Source: Diphasiastrum complanatum
Taxonomy: Eukaryota > Streptophyta > Lycopodiopsida > Lycopodiales > Lycopodiaceae
Assembly: GCA_029204225.1 (NCBI GenBank)
Contig: CM055096.1
Coordinates: 31,932,305-31,996,304 of the forward strand
Length of the DNA stretch: 64,000 nt
Direction: 5' to 3'
Position numbers and translations under genes: made by a program
Notes under the pieces: generated by a model
What the model saw: the letters and a program-made list of their open reading frames with translations, nothing else
Database searches by the model: none
What the model was told of the DNA's origin: nothing
Shown: piece after piece, positions 24,481 to 36,400 of the stretch
Numbering within the stretch: position 1 is the first letter of the stretch
How the letters are laid out: the number at the start of each line of letters is the position of its first letter

Positions 24481-27400
24481 GGGGGGGGGGTGTGCGTGTG
24501 CAATGTTGACTGCAAAATAAATGCCAAAAAGGAGCATGTGGTGTGTGTGTGTGTGTGTGTGCACGGATGTGCATAAAACCTACAAAAAAAAAAAGGCATG
24601 TGAGAAAAAAAACCACAATACAAGGCTGTCCAAGATACATTTCAATTAGAACGAGATGAAAGAAATATCAAAATAGCATAATCTAAACATGCAACAAAAA
24701 AAATTCACAACCATACCCAAGAAAGACACGCTTGTCCATAATACAGCATGTAATAGATGGTGCTCATAATCAATTTAGGACATTGAAAGGCTTTATTTTG
24801 AAAATTTTAAAAGGAAAAACCCAAAGTGAAGACACCATATTATTCTCTTGAAAGACATGATGAGTTGGAATGACACCTAGAAGACTCACCCCTACTGGCT
24901 CGTACATAAGTAGACGATGAGACAAATGAATATGATCTTCTGGAATGAGATTGGCAAGTATCTGTTGTGCGCGCTTCCATTGAACAACAAAGAGTTGTCC
25001 GTGCTCAACCTTAGTAGTTCGAACAAGTGATTCCTTCCCTTCATTAAAAAAGTATCCTTGTATTGATTTGATATCGCTTCCTACTGATCTCATAGCAACA
25101 CTCAACCCAGGCTTGATGCCATCCAAAGCATGAATACCTACAACAAAATAATTCCAAAGAGATCAAGTAAAAACACATCTATAGCCAATTACATTCATTG
25201 GAAAAATTCATCAACAAACATGATTTTTACGATTTACGAACCATTTACTCCAAACAATTCGCCTTGTAGTTTTTGAAGGATTTATCTTGGAGCTAATAAA
25301 TCTAGTTCGAAGTTGCATTCTCTCACAATCTGCAACCCTTGTGGAGGTTATGTGTAAAAGTCTAAATTCCAATAATATTCGTTTAATCACGTATACATAG
25401 AGCAACAACTTTTATGTTAGAAATCTAGTTAGGTTAGAGCTTGACGAAAAGAAAACTCTTCTTTAGGAGGCATCCTTCCCCTACCATAATTTCTGTTTTG
25501 ACTTGTTTTTTTGAATGTTTTCTTTGCCATAGATTTTTTTTTACATGCACCTTCTGCACAAAAGGTGCATGTGAAAAAAAAAACTAATTTTTTTTTTACA
25601 TGCACCTTCCAGCATCTGGAAGGTGCATGTAAAATATTCTGAAAAAAAAAAGGGGAGGTGCACAGATTTTGCATAGGCCTTTGTAAAAAAAGAAAACCTA
25701 AGATTACGGGAGTGCAAGCAGAGGCGACAACATTGTTGTCGCCTCTGCTTGCACCACCATCGATTCTCTTACCTTCTCACAATTCTTTTGTAGGTTTCCT
25801 GCACATGAGCCAAATCAAATCTACATTGCCAACCTCCAACTCCACCCAACCTCCAAAGACAAGAAGAAACAAAGCAGAAAGCTTAAATGTTATTTGGAGA
25901 GGGTGCACAGAATTTCTTATAAAAGAATTCAAATTTATGAATGTTGTAACATTAATTTGATCGTATGTCAAATGCATAAATTTATGGAAAATGTTTCCCA
26001 ATAATGGGTTCTCTAAAGAAATGTTTTAGGCATATCCTGAGCTTCAATTTAGTTCCTGACTGTTCAATTTCATTTCTATTTTTTATAGCATAATTAAATG
26101 TAAACGTAACTAATGATTTTGCGAGTTGTACCTAGTTTTGGTCATATGAATTTTTGGAATCCTTCAAAATGGAATTTTGCGGTTTTTTTGTTTGTATTGA
26201 TTTCGTTTATGGTACAAATTGGTGTCATGAGAATCTAATAACTTAAACTTAAGTAAATGGCAAAAAGTGATGCATGTGAATCTTTTGGCTTTTTTTGTGG
26301 GCAATCAAACTTTACGACAGTTTTGAATGATGCACCATAAGTCGTTTATGTTGGAAAACTATGGAGTGCACCAACAATAAGTTTTACCCTTATGAATGCG
26401 ACAAAGTCAATGAGTGATGGTAACAATGCTAAGGACGAGCAAATTGAGCAACAAATGAAAAAAAATAGAAAACATTGGATAATGGATAACGCATTCAATA
26501 GTGGATTTTGCATTGGAATTAGTGAATCCCTGGGTAAGCAACCTGGTTTTTATTTAGCAAGCATTGTGGAATTTTTTAAAAACTAATGAAAAGGAAGCTA
26601 TTCAACTTGGATATATACCTAATTTGAAGTTGTTTTATGATGAGTTTTTCCAAATCATTACTAAGGTACTAGAGTTTGTGGTATGGGAGACAAATAATCC
26701 TAACAAGAAGTATTTATGGAATAAACCAATTATGACATGGTAGATCAGATATCTCAAGATATACTTGATAACCAATGGTCATGTTGATGGGATACTTTGT
26801 GTGAAATTTTGAGATATAGTCCGAGTCCTTAGTGGTGTCTCAAAATTGCAAAATTGAAGACCTTTTTAATTATCTATTTCTCACTTTATTTTAGCATTCA
26901 CTTTTGGAGTTTATTACAAAGCACATAGTTGGAAATGTGGTGACCCTATGATTGGATAAATCATGTTAGAGTTGAGACCCTTGTGTAAACTATATGGGCA
27001 ATATATCTTCTTGAATTGCATTTCTATATTGTGAAATTGGGACAACTATAAGTGACACCTTAAACAACAAACAACGATTGTAGATTGATTATTGGATATC
27101 TTGATTAAATCTATTTTTGTTTGGGAAGTGCTGCAATTCTACACCCATGTTATATAATCAAATATCAATGAGAGATTTCTTCCCAAAATCAGTAGTTTTG
27201 GGAGAAAGGGAGAAAGGGATTAGAAGACAACTTCATGCTTGAACTTTCTTAAGGATAGGATGTTTGTTAATGATAAGATATATTATTATAGTGTATCATT
27301 GTTAGTTCACAAGAGTATACTCCTTAAAAAGCATTGAAACCCGATTTACAATAGTCTAAGTCAAAACTTGTAAATTCGTCTTGTGTTGCATGTGATACCT

Positions 27401-30400
27401 TGAGTACATTTGTTGATCATTATTGTATCTCCAATGGGTTGATCAACCTGATCTTAGTAGTGTACTATGATTCGTAAGGATTGGTTGTGGAGAAATGAAT
27501 CTAGTTAAAAAGTGTATCATCTTACAAATGAGTTACAAGAATCTCAATTTTGTAAAGATAATGATTACACATGTTTGAATGAATCTTTAGCAAATGCTAT
27601 GTCAAGATATGTAGTGAAATTCTTTGGAAAGCATGCAAAATCTTGATTGGTCTACTATCTACTTTTGTGTACTGAGGTGTATACTTTTGTGTACTGAGGT
27701 TTATCTAGCACACTTAAGCTAGTAGATGTAACATAGGCATATTGTGAGAAATTGTCTTGTGACAATTGATTGACATGTAATCATCTATGTGGATGTTTAG
27801 AATATGGATTTTTATGGGTACATACTATTGATGGATTTGTCTTACAAGGTGCTCAAATCAAAATGGAAAGATATGAAGGTAGAAAATCATTATTCCATCC
27901 ATAACGAATTGTTATTTTGTGATGGGAAAAGTTTGTATATCTAGTGACGATTGTATTACAAGAAAAATTACATATTCACATACCACTCGATTTAGTCCAA
28001 AGAAACTTTTTTGGCCAAAGATGAAACCTTTTGTGGAATCTTATGTTTTTAAGTGTAAACTTACAATGTGAAGGTTATTCATCAATACTATTTGTTTATT
28101 AGACTATCTTTGGATGTACACAGACACAGTGGATGGGTATTATTCATCGTGGGCCTAGTGTGTATGAGATATGGACAAAATGTGTAGTGAACTTGTTATT
28201 TACTCTGATGCTTGTTTGATCACAAGATTTTGTTGTCTGTTTTCCTATATCATATGTTTTCCTTGATCTTTTCCCCGTGTGTTTACACTATATTCAGGAG
28301 CATTCTTTTATGCGTTAGATATTGAGCAAGAATCAAGAACATTGTCATGTTTATGTTTGGGATTCAACCGTGTCTTCTTGTTGATGTTGAATTAGAATCT
28401 GTTCATGTTCAAAGAACAGCTAATTTTTTTTGTGATATGTAAGAATGTTTTGAGTGCTCATAAATAGGCCAAACATTATGCTAACTTGATACAAACTCCT
28501 CAAGTAGTAAACATTGAATAGTCGGCGTATTTGTGAACTCCAAAGATTTTAATGTTTTGCATACTAGACATCATGATGTTATGCACCCTCATCCCTTCCC
28601 TTTGAACCTCATTATGATCATCATGATGAGGTCATTGATGATTGCTCTCATAGTGATTGTGATTGCTCTCATTATAATTGTGAGTATCGATGATCGATTA
28701 TTCTTTCTATGCTCTTCCACAGTTATATCGCTTGACGTATTGGCTAGAAGGGGTCTAACTGTTTGATAGACGATTGGTGGGTGGATCTTGCCATAACCTA
28801 CACTCTTGTGTGAATTGGTTTCTTCTCCAAGTGATCCATTGGGGCTTAGAAATCCACAAGATAACATCAAAGACAAAATTAGAGAAAGAATTGTCATACA
28901 ATAATTCTCTAGTAGGATCTGAAGCATAAAAGATGATGTGTTTTGTTGAAGTCTTTTCTAATAGAAACTGAGTCTCCACAAAGTTTCCCCCACAAATGGG
29001 GTCTCAAACCTAACAAGGAAGCACAATGTAAAGGATCCATTGAGGTATTTTTGCAATTATGTAGCCTACATACCCCACTAGAAGAGCACAAATCTACATA
29101 GTTGGCTTAGTCCATGACCCAATAACTACAAGCATCAAAATTGGGGGCTAATGTAATTTATAAAAGTTTAGGGGATTCATAGTTATAATGAGGCCACAAA
29201 GGACCATACAATATAGAGGGACTAGATTATCAATAACACCACTTTACTAGCAACCAACTGAATGGAAAATTAAATTTTAGTAAGAGCAGACAATATTGTA
29301 ATAAATAGCTTCATTGCATAAGTAGGTTACTATAGTGAGTGCCACAAGAGGGCGCGATGCTTTGGAATTTCGGAACAATTTTTTCATAATGGGGTCCTCG
29401 GCACCATGTAATGGAGCCCACCCTCAAAAACACGTCATAAGCTATATGTAATTTTTTTTTGTTCATTATGTACAGTTGGCTTTTGGAAGTTCTAAGTCTT
29501 GTATTGAGCTCTTCATGTTTGCTAGCTATGGTGGATTAAGCTCTTTGTGATTGCGTGAATGGTAGCAAAACTCTTGGTTGGATCCTTATCAAATTATTGT
29601 TGAGGTGCAATTTGCAAAGGTTTGCTACAACTAGATTCGAAGAAAATTTGAGGAACCTAGCACTTTGGAGAAAGAGCTATCCAATTTGCTGCAAATCCAA
29701 CATATGTCTACGATAATCAATGCAATATGGACAACTTTCTAGGAAAGAGTCGCCCTCAGTATAGGTGATTTGTGAAGCCAAATATCACACAACAATTTAT
29801 TTGAAACATTTATCTTTATGATATGTAGAGCCATCCTAGCTCTCTTTTTGTGCTTTTGGACCTCTTGGAGCTCTTGAGGCTCCTCCTCAAGTCCTAGCAC
29901 AATCTTCTTCAAATCTTGGAGCACCAAAATGGACTCCATTCTAGCCTTCCAAATAGAATAGTTGGAGGTAGATAGTCTCTCACTATATTCGAATAGAAAG
30001 GAACCCATAGATGCCATGTAATAGTGAAGACTCCTTGTGATTTAGACAATAATATGTTGCTTCTCTCTCATTATAGGATCCTTGAAAGGTGTACTATCAA
30101 CTCCTATGCAAGATCTTGCAACAAAATGTGAGATGGATCTCACTAGCCATACCAATCTCTCTCAAACTAGATCAAACTCTCATCAATTGATGGAGGATAG
30201 GCAAAGTTTGGGTCAAACTATCTTTGACACGTGTGAAACACTCCAAGAATCCACAAATCACTCAAATACAAGCCAATTGTATGAAAGAAAGTGGCTATGA
30301 CCTCAAAATGATGACTAGATCTCAAATAGATGACATTAGCAAGCCTCTTCTTGAATTTTTTTGGTCAAACTAGCAAGATATGATCAAACCAAATGGGTCC

Positions 30401-33400
30401 ACACAGGTCTAGGTGCCCTACCTAACCCTCTTCAAAAGCTTATAACTTTTGATTGGCTCATCAAATGGATTGAAACAAATTGCTACAAAAACTAGACAAA
30501 ACTAGCTTTCAAACAAGCTATCTAACACCAAATTTGGATCTAACTTGGAAGAGAACTTTCCAAATGAACTTGGCCGTACTTCACACGTGCCTGAGCAGGG
30601 AATTTTGTACAGTGCCTGAAATGATTCAATTATTATGATAATGAACCCTCTTGATCCAAATTTCCTAGAGATAGCATGGGAGATGCAATCAACACTCTCT
30701 AGATCTTGATTTTCATGAAATTTTTGAAACTATGGATGATGCATCAAAAGATTAGGTAGGCTCTGATACTATGTGAAAATTCACACATGTGGGAATGCCC
30801 TAATGTGTGAAATTGATCTCCTAAGCTTGGCTCATGCACTATAGATCAATGACAAGATCTAAGGCAAAAAGACCATTCTACACGTATTCATTCATTACCC
30901 AAAGGTGTTTCACACGTGTGGAAGACTTCATTAAATAAACTAAGTCCCAACAAGCTCCTCTCCTCGGGTAGAGAGAGAAAAGCCCACTTTTGGGCTCATC
31001 TAGAGAGAGAAGGCAATACAAGCAAAATTGGCAAATCTCCAAATTGACTCAAAAACTCATAGATCTCTCATACATTAATGAAGGGAATAAAAGTACATAT
31101 AGAAACTCATGGAGATCCATGCTTGATTCTGATTGGACCCCTTAAACATAGCATCTCTAATCCTATTGGATGTGTGATGCAACATCCCTCACTTTTGATT
31201 GGACCCTTCCAACACATCTCTCTCTTATGATTGGACCCTTTGACTTTTGCCACCACATAGGGTGCATCGCTCATCAAGCCTAAATTTGACATGTGTAAGC
31301 AACCTAACTAGTTTGAGTTACATCACAATTGAATTTTGGCCTAATCATGACAAAACATGTGTACTGACCATTTGACCTCTAAAGCCAAAATTGGTCCTAT
31401 CACCTGTGACACCAAGATGCTTGACTAGCAATCTTTATGATACCCCTAAAGTCAACATTGTAAACTAATTCTAGCTATTTTACACATGTGGGAACATGCT
31501 CCACACATGTGAAATGTACTCACAAACATAAAATCATAAAATAACCAAGATAGATTTTTGACAATTTTTTACAAGTACAGTACTAAGGACCATAAATGAG
31601 CCTACAAAAGACTCCAAGAGTGATTGATTGATTGATACATCCAAAACTAGTCATCAATTTCTTGATCGAAATTGGCAATTTTGGATCACACAATCAAGAG
31701 CAATAAAAAACGATGATCAAACATGCAAATCCGACCTCACACGTGTGTGGTATGGCCTCCAATACGGCCTGTTATCAAAGTTTGAAAGTAATCAAGTTTA
31801 GTTCACAAAGAAATCATAAAATCACAAGACAAATGTGGGAAAAACTTGAGATTGCATGCCAATCTGCTCTCAAATCTCTATCTTGCATGTATGGAATGAT
31901 AAATTAAAAGTACAATGAGGCTCTTCCTTGATGTTAGGTGAAAATCCAACATGTTTCAAGGAGCCTGATTGACATTTTTGCCCTTATATGTCAATCTTAC
32001 CTAACCCTAGAGTTATGCGGATTTGATGGTCAGGTTACTCATCTACCTCCATGATTTGAGGAGTCTACTCCTAAATTCTAGGAAACTTGACTGAACAACC
32101 TAACTCACTCCTATGATTAGGTCCTAACTACCCTAGGCCTATTCTCACATGTGTGAACATGCTGACACGTGTGGATTGTGAAGAATTGCCAAAAATTGGC
32201 AAATCTAGCTTGATCAAAAACCATGTAGAATAGTGTAAATTGTGTACACAAGTGGGTCCCACACATGTGAGGCCATGATGCCACATGGGAAACCCATCCT
32301 AATGTAGGTTAGGTCAAGTCAAGAGAGTTGGTCATGTCTATTTGGTGGTCATCCCTACTTTATAGGACCTACACCTAAGTTTAAGGTGAAAAAGTGACCA
32401 ACTAGCTACCTACCAAGCATAACTCTAGGAAATAGACTAGGGTTTCATTTTAGGTCAAGGAGAGTGAGTTAACTTCCTTATTACATGCTGGAAATCCACC
32501 TAACTTCAAGAAGGAAGTCGAATTTGCTATGTATTCCCTCTCTCCATAGTGAGAAAATATAAAATTTTTGGAGCTCATTGGCAATCTCAAGCTAGTTCAC
32601 TATGTACATTGAGTTTTTGTGATCCAAATGAAACCAAATCAATTTCTACTTGTTTCTCAAGTTGAAGGCCATACTACAGCCTGTAGTACACACGTGTGGG
32701 ATCGGATTTCAATGTTTATCAATGCTTTTGATTGTTAATGCTTGTTGTTTGTCAAATTGCCAATCTAGATCAACTTTTTTGTGTCTAGTTTTTTGATAGA
32801 TTGTTAAGCAAGCATCCAATCATTCTTGTGGATCTTTTGTAGATCCATTTATGGTCCTAAAGTACAGTACTTTCACATGGTATCAGAGCCAAGTACAAGA
32901 TCATAAGCCATTGATCTAACGCAAATCCATTTTTAGCAAGTTTTGGTGCTAAAAGCTAGTATTGAGAGGGCAAGTTAGAATCTTGATTTGGTGAGGAGAT
33001 TTGATCCCAAACTTGGTAGGGGTTCAAATCCATACTGTCCACATGTGTGGGCACCTCTGAACCTGCATTTAATGCATGGTATTCATTTGATCCAAAAAAA
33101 TTCAATTTGTGAGCTATTGGTGTAATTTTTGGTGGAGATCCTAGGATAATTTACCAAGATCATTTGCCATTTATTAGATTTGAATTTGTTTCATGGAATC
33201 TAATTAATCTAGGCTGAGTTCAAGTCCTATTAAGGTTAAAAACAGGTCTTGAAAGTACACCAAGAAGGAAGAAAGAGATTAAGTCATTTTTTTGTCCAAA
33301 AATAGCCAAATTTGGCAAGATTTGATTGTAAGTAGATTTCACATCATCTTATCTTCATTCCAACTTTGTGAGGGAGTGCTAGAATTGAGATTATAAGTCC

Positions 33401-36400
33401 ATTTGTTGGATTAGAAATCTAATTTGAGTGAAAAACTACAAGAGAGAGACCTTAGTGAGTTTCTAGAGACAATCAAATCCATTTCTTGGCAAGATTTGTT
33501 TGAAAGTAGTTTTCACTTCATCTTATCTTCATTCCAACTTTGAGAGGGAGTGATAGAACTGTGATTATAAGTCCATTTGTTGGATTAGAAATCAAATTTG
33601 AGTGAAACACTGCAAGTGTGAGACCTTTGTGAGTTTCAAGTCAATCAAATCTATTTCTTGTTTGTAGAAGTCACTAGTAAGATGGGATCTGCTGGAGCAT
33701 ACCTTCTAGAAGCTAGTGAGAGGTTGAATTCTACAAATTGTGCTATTTGGAAGGTTAGAATGGAGTCACTCTTAGTGCTCCATTATGAGTTCTTGATTGA
33801 AGATGAAGATGAACCTCTAGGTGCACAAGAGTTAGCTAGATACAAGAAGAGATCTAGGCTTGCACTTCATTGTGTGAAGATGAATGTGAGCAATGATTTG
33901 TTGAGAGAAGTATCAGCTTGTACTAATGCTAAAGAGGCTTGGGAGTCTTTAAAATCAATCTATGAGTCTAGCAACATTTCTAGAGTTCTTATGCTTAGAA
34001 ATCAAATTTTGCAAAGCATGAGGAGAAGTGAGGAGAGTGCACAAGATTATGTACTCAGAATCAAGTCTCTAAATAGGGAGTTGGCTTCCATTGGAGAGAA
34101 GATTCATGATGGAGAGCTTGTACAAATTGTCCTTAATGGTCTAGAAGATGACTTTGCAAATTTGGTCCAAAGTTTTGCCATCCAAGACACTTTGCCAACT
34201 ATAGAAAAACTTCACAGTGTATTAGTGGCTGAAGAGTGTAGGATGCTCCATGCAAAATCTAGGATGAGTTCTTGTCTTTGCAGGATGGTGATGAGAAAGC
34301 CAATTTCTCATTCAAGGGCAAAAAGAAGACCAATGGAAAGAAGAAGCATCCAAAGGAAGCCAAAGAAGAGGATGATGCGTCAAGTTCAAAGGACAAGTCA
34401 AAGCAAAAATGCTTCTTTTGTGGAAAGAAGGGGCATTATGCATCTGAATGCTACAAGAGGCTAAGAGCACAAGTGGAGGAGGACAAACAAGGAAACCTTG
34501 CAAAGGAGGAGGAGGAGGATGGACTAGATGTATTCTTGATGGCATCTACATCCTCACCAACAAGCAATAGCAATTCAAGAGACAATTGGTGGATCGACAG
34601 TGGGGCTAGCTCCCACATGTCTTGTGAAAAGGACTTTTTCTCAACCTTACACTCTTTCAATGATGCTAAAAAGTTTGTCTTTACTGCAAATGATGAAGAG
34701 TGTAGGATAGATGGTGTTGGCACCATCTCTTTGTATCTAGAATCCTCAAAATGCATGGATCTAGAAAATGTCCTTTATGTACCATCAATCACCAAGAATA
34801 TGCTTAGTGTTGGTCTACTCTTAGAAAGTGGTTTGGATGTCCACTTTAAGCATGGTGTTTGCTTCATCTTGAAGAATGATGTTTGCATTGCAAAGGGATT
34901 TAAACATGGAAGATTGTTTAAGTTGGAAGCTAGTGTTGCTTTTGAAAGAATGAGCTTGGCAAAGAAGGAGATCACTCAAGAGGAGATCTTGGCAAAGTGT
35001 GATCTTGCTTGCATTGAGGAGGAGCATCAAAAGGAGGAAGATCTTGAGGATCAGCCTCAAAGCATGAGAGTTCCAAGGGAGTCCTTAATGACAATGTCCA
35101 AGTCATCAAATTGCATGCAAATTGTCCATTCAAATGTGCATCTTGCAAGGGTGGTGAGCATTGGAGAGTCTACTATCTTTGAATACTTTTTGGAAAGTAT
35201 TAGTAGACATGAGGTGACTTGTTTCTTACCTTTAAGATTCATGGTGTTTATTACTTTGTATGACAAGACAATGAAATGGGATGCTTGAATTGCCAAAAAT
35301 TGGCAAATCTAGCTTGATCAAAAACCATGTAGAATAGTGTAAATTGTGTTCACAAGTGGGTCCCACACATGTGAGGCCATGATGCCACATGAAAAACTCA
35401 TCCTAATGTAGGTTAGGTCAATTCAAGAGAGTTGGTCATGTCTATTTGGTGGTCATCCCTACTTTATAGGACCTACACCTAAGTTTAAGGTGAAAATTTG
35501 ACCAACTAGTTACCTACCAAGCATAACTCTAGGAAATAGATTAGGGTTTCATTTTAGGTCAAGGAGAGTGAGTTAACTTCCTTATTACATGCTGGAAATT
35601 CACCTAACTTCAAGAAGGAAGTCGAATTTGCTATGTATTCCCTCTCTTCATAGTGAGAAGATAGAAAATTTTTGGAGCTCATTGGCAATCTCAAGCTAGT
35701 TCACTATGTACATTGAGTTTTTGTGATCCAAATGAAAGCAAATCAATTTCTACTTGTTTCTCAGGTTGAAGGCCGCACTACAGCCTGTAGTACACACGTG
35801 TGGGCTCGGATTTCAATGTTTATCAATGCTTTTGATTGTTAATGCTTGTTGTTTGTCAAATTGCCAATCTAGATCAACTTTTTTGTGTCTAGTTTTTTGA
35901 TAAATTGTTAAGCAAGCATCCAATCACTCTTGTGGATCTTTTGTAGATCTATTTATGGTCCTAAAGTACAGTACTTGGATTACAACATGTACACTAAACT
36001 ATGTATTTATCAAGCTTAATATTTGCAAATTCTCACACTTCATACTTGATTGTTTCTGCTACTATAAGTTGTTGTAGGGAGGTGCTCTAGCGTAATCAAT
36101 CTACCAATAGAAGGCCATGGACAAGTGCAACCTCAATACCGAGAAGTTTCATGGGGATCAAAACCATCATAGATCTTCTACATGGAAGCTCGTAGGTAGT
36201 GAATAGAGATTTTTTCTTAGTGTAAGTGTTTAACGCTTGCAAGGAGGCAAGTTGTTTGCTACCAATCCTCCAGTCAAGCCTACACTCCATCGTGTTGGTT
36301 GAGATTTATTGATAAATTAATTTGAGAAGTCAATGATGTCATCAGGAAGGCATATGTGCAATGCAAAAAATCAAAGAATCCATATCTAAATAGATATCAA

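Larger units (their letters stand above)
25138..29738. other. Intron 1, 3' part
   Basis: Apart from the hairpins at 25.5-25.8 kb no feature is supported. The stretch 26.0-28.5 kb is AT-rich with short broken frames that I could not match. 28.6-29.1 kb has GATGATCATGATGAG-type low complexity. Confidence 0.35.

Noticed and set aside
24122-24640. 172-aa minus-strand frame rich in His, Pro and Thr
   Set aside because: Its length comes from the GT and poly-G repeats; no domain.
28589-28979. 112-aa and 74-aa minus-strand frames
   Set aside because: The Ile/Met-rich part arises from GATGATCATGATGAG low complexity; no family match seen.
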